Positions 23,261 to 31,728 of a DNA stretch of 64,000 nt are shown piece after piece (within the stretch, counting starts at the first letter, position 1; every line of letters starts with the position of its first letter). A program made the position numbers and the translations under genes. The stretch lies in the NCBI RefSeq assembly GCF_003668565.1, contig NZ_RCWJ01000003.1:248001-312000 (forward strand), in the 5' to 3' direction. The notes beneath the pieces are model-generated. The model searched no databases, was not told where the DNA came from, and saw only the letters and a program-made list of their open reading frames with translations. This stretch comes from Mycetocola zhadangensis. GTDB lineage: Bacteria; Actinomycetota; Actinomycetes; Actinomycetales; Microbacteriaceae.

Positions 23261-23977
23261 CTACTCGGCTTGAGCCTGAGCGATGACCTGCTCCGCAATG
23301 ACGGAGAGTCGGGTTCCTGTGGTTCTCGCGCGGGTACGCATCCGCTCGAAAGCTTCGGCCATATCGATTCCGTCCGACTGGCTCAGCACGCCTTTGGCCT
23401 GTTCGATCAGCACCCGGCTGTGCAACGCATGCTGCAACTGGTCCCTGGCGTCGTCGGCCTGCCGCACCGCCCGATGCTGGAGGATCCCGATGGTCGCGAC
23501 GTCAGCAAGCGCCTGCGCCGCCGCCGCGTCGTCCGCGCTGAGCTGGCCGACGACATCCCGAAACAGATTGAGCGACCCGATCGTTTCACCGCGCAACCGC
23601 AGCGGGATCGCGTGCATCGACAGGTACCCCAGGCTGGCTGCCCCCGTCGCGAAGTTGGGCCAGCGAGCGTACGTCGATGCGATGTTCTCGACGGTCACGA
23701 GCTGGCCGGTCACGAAAGCGTCGACACACGGGCCCTCGCTGGCGCGCAGCTGCAGAAGACTGATGACGTGACTTCGCTCACTGGTTGTGGCAACGACGGC
23801 CAGTGACCCGTCGTCACCGGGAAGCAGGATGCCAGCGTCTGTGGCGTCGAAGATCCGCGCACACCGTTCGACAAGAGCCTGAAGGACTTCGACGATGTCG
23901 TAGTCGATGACAAGGGTGTCCGCCAGCTGGACGAAGGTCTCGATCAGTTGCCGTTCTCGGGTGGACGAAGTCACCAT
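23261..23977 (-). CDS. GAF-ANTAR domain regulator (third copy)
   Basis: 238 residues. GAF domain (LQALVERCARIFDATDAGILL, ASEGPCVDAFVTGQ, MHAIPLRLRGETIGSLNLFR) and a canonical ANTAR end (SRVLIEQAKGVLSQSDGIDMAEAF, then MRTRARTTG and LSVIAEQVI). Co-linear with the regulator at 19483 over its whole length, so the two arose by duplication. RNA-hairpin binding and antitermination are the family role. The target is not known; nearby small genes with shared leader motifs are candidates. Confidence 0.9.
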   Translation of the reverse strand: MVTSSTRERQLIETFVQLADTLVIDYDIVEVLQALVERCARIFDATDAGILLPGDDGSLAVVATTSERSHVISLLQLRASEGPCVDAFVTGQLVTVENIASTYARWPNFATGAASLGYLSMHAIPLRLRGETIGSLNLFRDVVGQLSADDAAAAQALADVATIGILQHRAVRQADDARDQLQHALHSRVLIEQAKGVLSQSDGIDMAEAFERMRTRARTTGTRLSVIAEQVIAQAQAE

Positions 23978-24081
23978 ATGCCCAACCTACTTCTATTCCG
24001 CGGGGAAAGCGCGCTGCGGCCATGGGCGAAAAGAAAAGATGGCGCCGCCTTCACGGGCGTCGTAAACTCAGGTTAGCTAGC

Positions 24082-24097
24082 TCCCCCGGACCCGGGA
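24082..24097 (+). promoter_or_regulatory. TCCC..GGGA dyad in the leader of the DUF7882 gene
   Basis: TCCCCCGGACCCGGGA, 28 bp before the ATG at 24125. A TTCACG-17-TTAGCT pair at 24050-24078 could be the promoter, which would place this motif at the 5' end of the transcript. Confidence 0.45.
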
Positions 24098-24124
24098 CAT
24101 GCAATCTACTCTCAGGAGATAGCT

Positions 24125-24535
24125 ATGGGTTCCCTTTCTTATGACGGCGGTCGCCCCATCGAGTTTGAAGACCGCACGTTGGCGCACCTGCAAATCGTGA
24201 TCGGATCGAAGTTGCGCCGCGCTGAATCCTTCTACTTCAGCTGGCCTAACGCCGAAGGCGGACGGACGACCATCTGGTTGCACCCGTCACTTTCTCTGCA
24301 ATACGAGTACTCCACGAACCAGATGCCGGCGCTGAACCGGGCGTGGGTCGAGCGGCTCTCTGAGTGCGCATTCGGCCCCGGTGGTCTGGTGTTGCTCGCG
24401 GAGCCCGAGGCCGCTGAGTCGTCGCCGCAGCCCAAGACGTCTGTGCCCGCAACATCTGTGCCCGCAACATCTGTGCCCAAAACATCGGCGCCCGCAACGG
24501 CGCAGGGCGTCACAAGTCCTGCAGGTAGTCGCTGA
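24125..24535 (+). CDS. DUF7882-type protein with C-terminal TSVPA repeats
   Basis: 136 residues. The first 100 follow a family typical of Microbacteriaceae: MGSLSYDGGRPIEFEDRTLA, HLQIVIGSKLRRAESF, then TTIWLHPSLSLQYEY and LNRAWVERLS. Database entries sometimes mislabel it as a DNA ligase; no ligase motif is present. The last 35 residues are a TSVPA-type repeat encoded by 15-bp units, which probably forms a disordered tail. GGAG precedes the ATG. The 3' end overlaps the convergent gene at 24510 by 26 bp. Function unknown. Confidence 0.85.
   Translation: MGSLSYDGGRPIEFEDRTLAHLQIVIGSKLRRAESFYFSWPNAEGGRTTIWLHPSLSLQYEYSTNQMPALNRAWVERLSECAFGPGGLVLLAEPEAAESSPQPKTSVPATSVPATSVPKTSAPATAQGVTSPAGSR
24437..24496 (+). 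repeat. 15-bp in-frame tandem repeat, four units
   Basis: Four 15-bp units (consensus ACATCTGTGCCCGCA) encode repeated TSVPA. Because the unit is a multiple of three, copy-number change would lengthen or shorten the tail without frameshift. Confidence 0.85.
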
Positions 24536-24785
24536 GATAGTTGTCGTAAGAGACATCGTCCTCGAGGTTCGGCATGCTGGACTCCGGCTCCTCGGCCGTC
24601 TCGACGAGCACGGGCAGCCCGGGAGTGACGATGGCGCGAACAGAACTAAGTCCGGCGGCGGGGATTGGAACGACGCCGCCGCCGGCGCGCATGGCGTCGA
24701 GCAGCTGGTCTTCCAGTCGGGAAACGTCGACGTTCTGCGCCAGTCGGAAACGTCGGTCACCGATCGCGAGGGTTGTGATGATCAT
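24510..24785 (-). CDS. Small protein of unknown function, convergent with the DUF7882 gene
   Basis: 91 residues. N-terminal MIITTLAIGDRRFRLAQNVD and VSRLEDQLLDAMRAGG suggest a strand-strand-helix unit; a hydrophobic VRAIVTPGLPVLVET strand follows, then an acidic C-terminus ending YDNYLSDYLQDL. Codon use is like the neighbours. The last 26 bp overlap the end of the opposite gene, so the two transcripts can anneal. No family recognised, though the layout resembles other small Microbacteriaceae proteins in this region. Confidence 0.68.
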   Translation of the reverse strand: MIITTLAIGDRRFRLAQNVDVSRLEDQLLDAMRAGGGVVPIPAAGLSSVRAIVTPGLPVLVETAEEPESSMPNLEDDVSYDNYLSDYLQDL

Positions 24786-24944
24786 GACCGCCGCCCTTCT
24801 ACCCCGAAACGCTACGTCCATTCCTCGTCGACGTGCAGGGGTTGCCAGCGCTCGACGGGCTTGATAGCTTCCCGGGTTTTCATGTGGCGTTGGCAAGCGG
24901 CTCGATCCCTCTCGAGAGGAGGGATTGTCGCGTGGGCCAATCAG

Positions 24945-25544
24945 TTACAGCGAGAGGACCCTGTGCGTGAAGGCGACAACCGCGTTCACGGCCGGTCGCA
25001 GCTCGCTCGCCGACCGCTCGTAGACATCGGCTGTCCGGCGGTACGGGTCGATGACGTCGTCGTCTTCCGGGGACGCCGGCCGGTCAACCATTCCCCTCAT
25101 CGATGCGACAACGGCGACCGCCGCTGACAGGCGAGCCGGCGCGTCTGTTGCCGGGAGTGCGGCGACCTCGGCCAGGTCGTCATCCGTGATCTCGGTCACG
25201 ATGCGGGCGAACTCGCGGATCGTGAAGGTTCGACGCGCCGCACGAGGTTCGAGCTCGACGACGGCCCGCCGGTGTTCGCGCGCCATGGCGAACACAAGTT
25301 GCGCGTCGCCGACGATGGGAGCGTCAAGCTCACGAGCAATGTGCGAACCGGTGTCCGTCACACCGAGCTGTGCGGCGAGCGCCGCGGCCTGGGCATCCAT
25401 CGGGTGCCCGATAAGTCCAACGGTGCCGGCGCTCGACACGCGGATTCCCTCATGCTGAGCGAGCCCTGTTCGAAGCAGCTGCTCGGCCATGGGCGACCGG
25501 CAGATGTTGCCCGAACACACAGTAAGGATGGAAAAGTCGCTCAC
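24945..25544 (-). CDS. Low-molecular-weight protein tyrosine phosphatase
   Basis: 199 residues. The P-loop VCSGNICRSP (Cys10, Arg16, Ser17) and the general-acid region DDVIDPYR are complete, so it should be active. The GTG at 25544 with GGGGGTAACT upstream fits the family N-terminus. At about 200 residues it is longer than the usual 150. In polysaccharide systems such phosphatases (Wzb-like) reverse the autophosphorylation of the BY-kinase; the cognate kinase could be the gene at 42299, although the two are 17 kb apart. Confidence 0.9.
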   Translation of the reverse strand: MSDFSILTVCSGNICRSPMAEQLLRTGLAQHEGIRVSSAGTVGLIGHPMDAQAAALAAQLGVTDTGSHIARELDAPIVGDAQLVFAMAREHRRAVVELEPRAARRTFTIREFARIVTEITDDDLAEVAALPATDAPARLSAAVAVVASMRGMVDRPASPEDDDVIDPYRRTADVYERSASELRPAVNAVVAFTHRVLSL

Positions 25545-25698
25545 AGTTACCCCCGCTACCCGCCCGAATGAACGTTCCGACGCAGCTCCAGCTTTCCACA
25601 TCCAGCCGCTCCGAAAGCTGAGGCGCACGTTCGGTAGGCTGGGACCGCGCCTCGTCCCGTTTTTCGAGGCATTTTTTCTGGGTAAGGGGATCCGACCG

Positions 25699-26469
25699 AT
25701 GACAAGAACTACTCTCGTGGCATTCGACCTCGACGACACACTCGCTCCGTCGAAGTCCCCCATGGATCCGCGTATGTCACGCCTGCTGAGCGAGCTGCTC
25801 GACATTGTCGAGGTGTGCATCATCTCGGGTGGCCAGTTCAGCCAGTTCAAGATGCAGGCCATCGACAACCTTCCGGATTCCAGCTCGAGCCACCTGGACC
25901 GGCTGCACCTCATGCCCACCTGCGGCACCCAGTACTACCGCTTCGAGGACTCGCTGTGGAAGCAGATCTACGCGGAGAACCTCACCGAAGACGAGAAGGC
26001 ACGGGCGCTGGCCGCTGTCGAGGCGCGCGCCAAGGAACTTGGCCTGTGGGAGGACGAAACCTGGGGTCCGATTCTCGAGGACCGCGGCTCACAAATCACG
26101 TTTTCAGCGCTCGGCCAGGCAGCACCTGTCGCCGCCAAGCAGGCATGGGACCCGTCTGGCGAGAAGAAGAACACGCTGCGCGAAGCCGTGCAGGCCGACC
26201 TGCCCGACCTCGAGGTGCGCTCGGGCGGTTCGACCTCTGTCGACATCACCCGTCAGGGCATCGACAAGGCATACGGCATGAAGAAACTGGCCGAGCTCAC
26301 CGGAATCCCCCTCGACGACATGCTCTTCGTTGGTGACCGGCTCGACGAGAACGGCAACGACTACCCGGTCAAGGCTCTCGGCGTTCGCACCCACGCTGTG
26401 GACGACTGGGAAGACACCGCAGCCTATTTGGAGAAGCTCATCCCCGAACTGCGAAACGCGACGCTCTAG
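25699..26469 (+). CDS. HAD-IIB phosphatase, phosphomannomutase-like
   Basis: 256 residues. HAD motifs: FDLDDTLAPSK (I), ISGG (II) and VGDRLDENGNDYP (IV) with a C2-type cap inserted between II and III. The whole layout is close to eukaryotic-type phosphomannomutase, a HAD-IIB branch common in actinobacteria. AAGGGGA precedes the ATG at 25699. It may interconvert or dephosphorylate hexose phosphates. Next to the sugar isomerase and kinase, a place in sugar-phosphate metabolism is likely but not shown. Confidence 0.87.
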   Translation: MTRTTLVAFDLDDTLAPSKSPMDPRMSRLLSELLDIVEVCIISGGQFSQFKMQAIDNLPDSSSSHLDRLHLMPTCGTQYYRFEDSLWKQIYAENLTEDEKARALAAVEARAKELGLWEDETWGPILEDRGSQITFSALGQAAPVAAKQAWDPSGEKKNTLREAVQADLPDLEVRSGGSTSVDITRQGIDKAYGMKKLAELTGIPLDDMLFVGDRLDENGNDYPVKALGVRTHAVDDWEDTAAYLEKLIPELRNATL

Positions 26470-26598
26470 GCATCCGCTGATCTAAAACCGCGCAAGCAAA
26501 CCTGCCGCGAGGGCCTGCCTTCGCAGTAACATCGCCAACACGTTCTCCCGCACGCAGCTCACCGATGAGTGGCGGGGCCACTCGGTTAGGAAACGATC

Positions 26599-27471
26599 AT
26601 GGCGATCAACAAGCTCGGCGTTCACGCTCTCGTGTTCACGGGAGGGACCGGTCCGGACGAAGTGGCCCTGGCGGTCGCGGAGGCGAAGCAGGCCGGGTAC
26701 GACATTCTTGAGCTGTCGCTTCATGACGCCACGAACCTCGACACGGCAGCGGCGAAGACCGCGTTGGAGGATGCGGGGCTCGACGTCGTCTGTTCCCGGG
26801 GCCTCGCCTTCGACGCTGACATCTCCAGCGACGACGCAGCCGTGGTCTCCCGAGGGGCTGAGCTGCTGCAGCACTCGTTGCGGGTGACCTCCGAACTCGG
26901 TGGCACGCTGCTCACCGGTGCCCTGTACAGCGCGCTCGGCAAGTACGGTCACGCGCTCACTCCCACCGGGCGCAACAACGTGGTGAGCGTGCTGCGGGAA
27001 CTGGCGCAGGAGGCCCAGGCGAAAGGCATGACGCTCGGTCTCGAGATCTGCAATCGCTATGAGACCAACGTCATCAACACGGCGAGCCAGGCACTGACGC
27101 TCGCCGACGACATCGGTGAGGACAACGTGCTCATTCACCTCGACAGCTACCACATGAACATTGAGGAGGACGACTTTGTGCGGCCGATCCTTCTCGCCGG
27201 CGATCGGCTCGGCTACATCCACGTCGGCGAGAACCACCGCGGATACCTGGGCAGCGGTCACCTCGACTTCACGTCGTTCTTCCACGCGCTGACCGAGACC
27301 AACTACACGGGCGCGATCACCTTCGAGTCGTTCTCGTCGGCCATTGTCTCGCCGACCCTTTCCAACGATCTCGCCATCTGGCGCAACCTGTGGAACGACG
27401 GTCCGGCCCTCGCTCGGCACGCGCACGGGTACCTGAGCAACTTTCTCGACGCCAACCGTGTCGACAAGTAG
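26599..27471 (+). CDS. Sugar isomerase/epimerase, TIM-barrel (ketose 3-epimerase-like)
   Basis: 290 residues. The xylose-isomerase-like TIM barrel is recognisable by its metal ligands: Glu in GLEICNRYETN, Asp and His in HLDSYHMNIEE, His in YIHVGENHRG and the closing Glu in AITFESFSS. This arrangement is that of D-tagatose/D-psicose 3-epimerases. The product could be phosphorylated by the kinase encoded next, whose gene overlaps this one by 14 bp. Together they look like a short catabolic route for a rare ketose; the specific sugar is not predictable. Confidence 0.88.
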   Translation: MAINKLGVHALVFTGGTGPDEVALAVAEAKQAGYDILELSLHDATNLDTAAAKTALEDAGLDVVCSRGLAFDADISSDDAAVVSRGAELLQHSLRVTSELGGTLLTGALYSALGKYGHALTPTGRNNVVSVLRELAQEAQAKGMTLGLEICNRYETNVINTASQALTLADDIGEDNVLIHLDSYHMNIEEDDFVRPILLAGDRLGYIHVGENHRGYLGSGHLDFTSFFHALTETNYTGAITFESFSSAIVSPTLSNDLAIWRNLWNDGPALARHAHGYLSNFLDANRVDK

Positions 27472-28159
27472 AGCGGATGCCACTGTCGCGGCCACCGCAG
27501 ACAGCAACACTCTGACCCAACGCGCGATTGCACTGTTGCGGGAGGACGCCCGGGTGATTCTGGGCATCACCGGGAGTCCCGGTGCGGGAAAGACGACGAT
27601 CGCACGCCGCCTGGTTGACACCATCCACGCGGCCGTCGGCGGCAGTGCGAACGAGCCCGTCGCCGTCTACCTGCCGATGGACGGCTACCACCTGGCCAAC
27701 TCGACGTTGGACCGGCTCGGCAACCACGACCGCAAGGGCGCGATCGACACGTTCGACGGGTGGGGATTTGTCGCGCTGCTGAGGCGCGTGTTGAGCGAGA
27801 CCGACCACACCGTGTATGCCCCGAGCTTTGACAGGCGCGTCGACGAGGGCATCGCCGGGGAGATCGCGATCCCCGCGTCGGCTCGGATCGTTGTGACCGA
27901 AGGCAGCTACCTTCTTATCGATCAGGCGCCGTGGTCGGGCATCCGTGACCTGCTCGTCGAGGCATGGTTCTGCGAGACGCCGGAGGATGAACGACTGCGG
28001 CGCCTTGTCGACCGGCACAAGCGACACGGGCGCTCCCCCGATGCCGCCGAAGCGTGGGCGACAACCGTCGACGGCTCCAACGCCGTGCTGATCGAGCCGT
28101 CGCGGTCGCGCGCCGACCTGATCATCTCCGGCACGTCATCCGTCGTGTGCAACGAGTGA
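27458..28159 (+). CDS. P-loop kinase of the PanK/uridine-kinase-like family, probably a sugar kinase
   Basis: 233 residues. Walker A GSPGAGKTT near residue 39, the substrate segment PMDGYHLANSTLDRLG, the RKGAIDTFDGWGF block and VTEGSYLL are diagnostic of the nucleoside/nucleotide kinase-like family that includes fructose- and ribulose-type kinases. The ATG lies inside the 3' end of the isomerase gene (14-bp overlap), showing coupled translation. Phosphorylation of the isomerase product is the inferred role. Confidence 0.88.
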   Translation: MSTSRADATVAATADSNTLTQRAIALLREDARVILGITGSPGAGKTTIARRLVDTIHAAVGGSANEPVAVYLPMDGYHLANSTLDRLGNHDRKGAIDTFDGWGFVALLRRVLSETDHTVYAPSFDRRVDEGIAGEIAIPASARIVVTEGSYLLIDQAPWSGIRDLLVEAWFCETPEDERLRRLVDRHKRHGRSPDAAEAWATTVDGSNAVLIEPSRSRADLIISGTSSVVCNE

Positions 28160-28212
28160 CTCGACAAGTCAACCCGGTGCCTCGGGCCCCTGGGTCCTCG
28201 TAGCGTTGAAGC

Positions 28213-28503
28213 ATGGCAACCACCAACAACATTGAAACCGCATCAACGAGCAAGCGCTGGCTCATCTTCGGGTCGATCCTTCTGGTGCTCGGGCTGATCC
28301 TGGTCGGACGCTATGCGCTCGAGGGTGCGAACACCCCGGTCGAAGGGAATGCGACGGCGGACGCCGCCTGGCAGGCGAGCACGGTCATCGGTGCTGCGCT
28401 CTTCACTGGCGTTGGTGTTCTGCTGATCGTCATCGGACTTCTGAAGCGGCGCACACTTGCTCGCCAGCAGGCAAAGTCGCGAAATCACGAACATTCAAAC
28501 TAG
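28213..28503 (+). CDS. Small membrane protein with two transmembrane helices
   Basis: 96 residues. Two hydrophobic segments (WLIFGSILLVLGLILVG at about 16-32 and VIGAALFTGVGVLLIVIGLL at about 58-77) with a polar loop between them and a basic C-terminus, so both ends face the cytoplasm. No family recognised. It follows the kinase by 53 bp. Confidence 0.72.
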   Translation: MATTNNIETASTSKRWLIFGSILLVLGLILVGRYALEGANTPVEGNATADAAWQASTVIGAALFTGVGVLLIVIGLLKRRTLARQQAKSRNHEHSN

Positions 28504-28534
28504 TAGCTGAGAAATCCTCAAAAACGAGATAGGA

Positions 28535-28640
28535 TGGCCCCATCGGGTCATCCGAACTCCGAGTAGACATGAATCCCCCCAGGACTGCCTACGAAGAGCA
28601 AGAGAGGGATTCAGGCATCGCCTGAATCCCTCTCTTGATG
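28535..28640 (+). ncRNA. Candidate small RNA with strong terminator
   Basis: Downstream of the membrane-protein stop at 28503, a TAGGAT hexamer (28531-28536) could be a -10 element, followed by about 60 bases without an open frame, a CCCCCCAGGAC stretch at 28575 and then the strong hairpin at 28599-28637. This layout would give an RNA of about 100 bases. It could equally be the 3' UTR of the membrane-protein gene. Confidence 0.3.
28599..28637. terminator. Bidirectional hairpin terminator
   Basis: Perfect 18-base arms (CAAGAGAGGGATTCAGGC at 28599-28616 and complement at 28620-28637) with a three-base loop. It stands between the plus-strand membrane protein and the minus-strand acyltransferase and can serve both. 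Confidence 0.85.
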
Positions 28641-28647
28641 TCCGCGG

Positions 28648-29703
28648 CTAGAGGGCTGCCACTCGAGGTGCGGGACTTTTGGCTTTGAGCCGCAGGGCCG
28701 GCCGCTCCACCAACGCGCTACTGGCCATCGCGAGCGGAACGGTGAAGGAAAGGCTGAGCAGCACAAACCAGCCGACGTGCAACCCGGTGCCGAAGGTCAC
28801 GAGGGCGATGAGTTGCTGGACCGGCCAGCCGTAGATGTAGATGCCATACGACAGGTCGTACCGTCTGCCGACCCGCTGCAACGGGAGCGCGTTGCTGAGC
28901 CGGATCATCAGCAGAAGAACGGGCAAGGCGATGAAGGCGGCCGCATGCCCCACCACTGTTGCAGCAGCCATAACGAGCAGGCAGGCGAGGATTGTCGGCC
29001 ACGATACGTCAAGCCTGTGTCGCAGAAGATACGCCAGGCTCCCCGCGAAGAACGCGACAAACAGAGGTGCCACCGGTGTCCATCCGGCATCCAGATGAAG
29101 AACGCCGGCGGTCGTGAGGGCCACGACCACCGTCGAGATGCCGAAGAGAGCGCCGACGACCCCCGGGAGCCAGCGGTGATGCAGCACGCTGACCAGGACA
29201 CCGACGATCACGTAGCAGCATGCTTCCCAGAACAATGTCCACAACGGGCCATTCCAGTACCCGGTTACGGGCAGCCCGACCAGTGTGTTCTCGATGCCCT
29301 TCTGCGCCACGAACTGAAGCGACAGCGGGAGGTTCGTGAGCACGTAGGTGAGCGCGCTCGTCGCGGAGTACGACGCGCCGGTACCCAGGAGCACGGATGC
29401 CGGTGCGAGAACGAACGCCACCACCAGGATGCAGACGATGAATGCCGGCAGAATCCGGAGCACTCGGTTTCGGTAGTACACCGTTGCCGACGCGCTCGAG
29501 AGTCGGCTGCGGGTGATCAGGAAACCGGAAAGCCCGAAGAAGCCGATGACCGCCCAGGACCCGAGGGCGAGCCCGCCGAGCTCGGGCTGGGCACCCGAAC
29601 CGCTGAGAAGCCATGAGTGTGAGACCACGACGAGAGCCGCCAGTCCCAGGCGAAACGCGTTGAGCGAGTTTCGCCTGGGATCGAACGACTCATCGAGTGT
29701 CAT
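28648..29703 (-). CDS. Acyltransferase 3 family membrane protein (OafA-like)
   Basis: 351 residues with about ten membrane helices. Family hallmarks: NAFRLGLAALVVVSHSWLL at the N-terminus with the catalytic His, FFGLSGFLITRSRL in helix 2-3, and YRNRVLRILPAF. These proteins transfer acetyl or other acyl groups onto sugars of surface glycans. The gene is 13 bp downstream of ugd and in the same direction, so it belongs to the polysaccharide locus and probably decorates the product. Confidence 0.9.
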   Translation of the reverse strand: MTLDESFDPRRNSLNAFRLGLAALVVVSHSWLLSGSGAQPELGGLALGSWAVIGFFGLSGFLITRSRLSSASATVYYRNRVLRILPAFIVCILVVAFVLAPASVLLGTGASYSATSALTYVLTNLPLSLQFVAQKGIENTLVGLPVTGYWNGPLWTLFWEACCYVIVGVLVSVLHHRWLPGVVGALFGISTVVVALTTAGVLHLDAGWTPVAPLFVAFFAGSLAYLLRHRLDVSWPTILACLLVMAAATVVGHAAAFIALPVLLLMIRLSNALPLQRVGRRYDLSYGIYIYGWPVQQLIALVTFGTGLHVGWFVLLSLSFTVPLAMASSALVERPALRLKAKSPAPRVAAL

Positions 29704-29716
29704 CGGTCGTCGTTAG

Positions 29717-31039
29717 TCAGCGGCGTCCGAGCCCGATGTAGCGCCATCCTGCGCTGCGCCAGGCAGCCACATCGAGGCAGTTGCGCCCGTCGACAACGAT
29801 CTGGCCCTGTACGACGGATGCCTGCTCCACCGGCTTGAGAGCGCGGTATTCTTTCCACTCGGTCAGGACAACGACGATGTCAGCTCCTTCGAGCGCGTCA
29901 GCGGTCGAACCGAAGGTGAGCTGCGGATGCCTGATGCGAGAGTTGGCGATGGCCTCAGGGTCCGTCGCAACAACGTGTGCACCGAGGCCGTGCAGGCGCA
30001 CAGCAACGTCGAGCGCTGGCGAGTCGCGAATGTCGTCGCTGTCTGGCTTGAAGGCCAGACCGAGCACGGCTACCTTCTTGCGGTACGCACTGCCCCCGAG
30101 CGCGTCGACAACGAGTTCGACGACCCGGTCGCGGCGGCGCAGGTTGATCGCGTCCACTTCCTTGAGGAAGGCGACGGACTCCCCTCGTCCAAGCTCCTCA
30201 GCGCGAGCGGTGAACGCACGAATGTCTTTCGGAAGACATCCACCACCGAAACCGACGCCAGCATTCAGGAACTTTCGGCCGATACGGGCGTCGTAACCGA
30301 TCGCATCCGCCAATTCAGTGACGTCAGCGCCGGCCACTTCGGCGATTTCAGCCATGGCATTGATGAATGAAATCTTGGTCGCGAGGAACGCATTCGCCGC
30401 CACCTTCACAAGCTCGGCCGTTGCGAAGTCAGTGACCACGAGCGGGGTTTCGTTCGCGATCGCCTGCGCGTAGACCTCATTAAGAAGGGCGACGGCGCTG
30501 CTCTCGTCAGGATTGCCCGACGATTCTGACGTCTGGCGCACGCCGTAGACGAGACGGTCTGGAGCGATGGTGTCCTTGACGGCAAATCCTTCGCGGAGGA
30601 ACTCGGGGTTCCACGCCAGCTGCGCTCCGGTGGGTTCGATGATCGCCGCGAGCCTCTCGGCTGTACCGACGGGCACGGTGGATTTGCCCACAACGAGGTC
30701 ACCGGCTTTGAGGTGTGGCAGCAGAGCATCGACAGCGCCGTTGACGTAGGTCAGGTCGGCGCCTGTACCGCTCTTCTGCTGCGGGGTGCCCACAGCGATG
30801 AAGTGGATTACGGCATCGCGAGCATCAGCAATGTCCGTGCTGAATCGCAACGACCCTGATTCGACACCCTCGATGAGAAGCTCGGGCAGACCCGGCTCGA
30901 AGAATGGAGCCTTGCCCTGGGCAAGCGCTTCGATCTTTGCCTTGTCGACATCGACGCCAATGACGTCGTGGCCAAGTTGGGCCATGGATGCTGCGTGAAC
31001 GGCACCCAGATAGCCACAGCCGATAACGGATATTTTCAT
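29717..31039 (-). CDS. ugd: UDP-glucose 6-dehydrogenase
   Basis: 440 residues, standard length. N-terminal Rossmann motif ISVIGCGYLGAVHAA, the catalytic Cys in GVGFGGGCLPKDIRAF, the Lys/Asn pair in FINAMAEIAEV and the C-terminal NAD/UDP-binding domain (VLGLAFKPDSDDIRDSPALDV) are all intact. It makes UDP-glucuronate for the exopolysaccharide encoded around it. Reads in the direction of the acyltransferase, away from the glycosyltransferase genes. A perfect hairpin at 31064-31096 separates it from the upstream surface-protein gene. Confidence 0.96.
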   Translation of the reverse strand: MKISVIGCGYLGAVHAASMAQLGHDVIGVDVDKAKIEALAQGKAPFFEPGLPELLIEGVESGSLRFSTDIADARDAVIHFIAVGTPQQKSGTGADLTYVNGAVDALLPHLKAGDLVVGKSTVPVGTAERLAAIIEPTGAQLAWNPEFLREGFAVKDTIAPDRLVYGVRQTSESSGNPDESSAVALLNEVYAQAIANETPLVVTDFATAELVKVAANAFLATKISFINAMAEIAEVAGADVTELADAIGYDARIGRKFLNAGVGFGGGCLPKDIRAFTARAEELGRGESVAFLKEVDAINLRRRDRVVELVVDALGGSAYRKKVAVLGLAFKPDSDDIRDSPALDVAVRLHGLGAHVVATDPEAIANSRIRHPQLTFGSTADALEGADIVVVLTEWKEYRALKPVEQASVVQGQIVVDGRNCLDVAAWRSAGWRYIGLGRR

Positions 31040-31063
31040 TGTGCTCCCAGCCTACAGACGCGA

Positions 31064-31096
31064 AGAAGGCCCCAAGCTTGAGGCTTGGGGCCTTCT
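31064..31096 (-). terminator. Terminator between the LPNTG protein gene and ugd
   Basis: Perfect 14-base arms (AGAAGGCCCCAAGC at 31064-31077 and complement at 31083-31096), five-base loop. It lies 48 bp beyond the LPNTG-protein stop on the minus strand, so ugd probably has its own promoter at 31040-31063 or depends on read-through. Confidence 0.8.
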
Positions 31097-31143
31097 CCGT
31101 CAATCAGTTTTCAGAGTCCCGCAAGTTTTGAGTTGCGGTTCTT

Positions 31144-31662
31144 CTAGTCCTGCGAGAGACGCTGGCGACGAACGATCGTCATCACAGCGATGAGTGCTGC
31201 ACCGAGTGCAAGCGCTCCACCGGCGGTCCAGAGTGCGAGCACGGGAACCTCAGAACCGGTGTTCGGCAGGCCGCTGCCTGCGTCAGCTGCTGCAACGGTG
31301 AGCGTTGCGGTGCCGATTCGGCCTGACGCTCCGGTAGCCGTCACGTTGTAGCTTCCCGATGCGTTCGTCGGAAGTGCGGCGACTGCGCCGACGGATCCGT
31401 CGGCGTTTGCGGTCTTGACAGCGTCGTCGGTTGCTGCCTTGAAGGCAGCAATGGTCACGCCGCCGTTACCCGAGATTACGAAGGTGACGGACTCGCCGCC
31501 GACGAATGCTCCAGCGGCGAAGTTGATGGTGACGTTACCTCCCGCAGTCACATCTCCAACTACTGTGCCGTTAGAGGCTGGGCCATACGCGGTTGCTGCG
31601 GCCGGAACAGCGAAGATGGCCATTACTGCGAGCGCTAACGCTGCCAGTGATTTTTTGAACAT
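31144..31662 (-). CDS. Sortase-anchored surface protein (LPNTG)
   Basis: 172 residues. Signal peptide (MFKKSLAALALAVMAIFAVP, cleavage near AAATA-Y), one Ig-like strand domain of about 100 residues, and a classic cell-wall sorting signal: LPNTG, a hydrophobic helix and the basic tail RRQRLSQD. A GGGGGG run upstream serves as ribosome site. It is placed inside the polysaccharide locus, so it may anchor or organise the polymer at the wall, which is inference. No sortase gene is in the window. Confidence 0.88.
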   Translation of the reverse strand: MFKKSLAALALAVMAIFAVPAAATAYGPASNGTVVGDVTAGGNVTINFAAGAFVGGESVTFVISGNGGVTIAAFKAATDDAVKTANADGSVGAVAALPTNASGSYNVTATGASGRIGTATLTVAAADAGSGLPNTGSEVPVLALWTAGGALALGAALIAVMTIVRRQRLSQD

Positions 31663-31728
31663 GATTTATAGACCCCCCAGGACTATAGATTGTCGATCGA
31701 CAACGGCGTGTCTTAGATGACACTCCTC

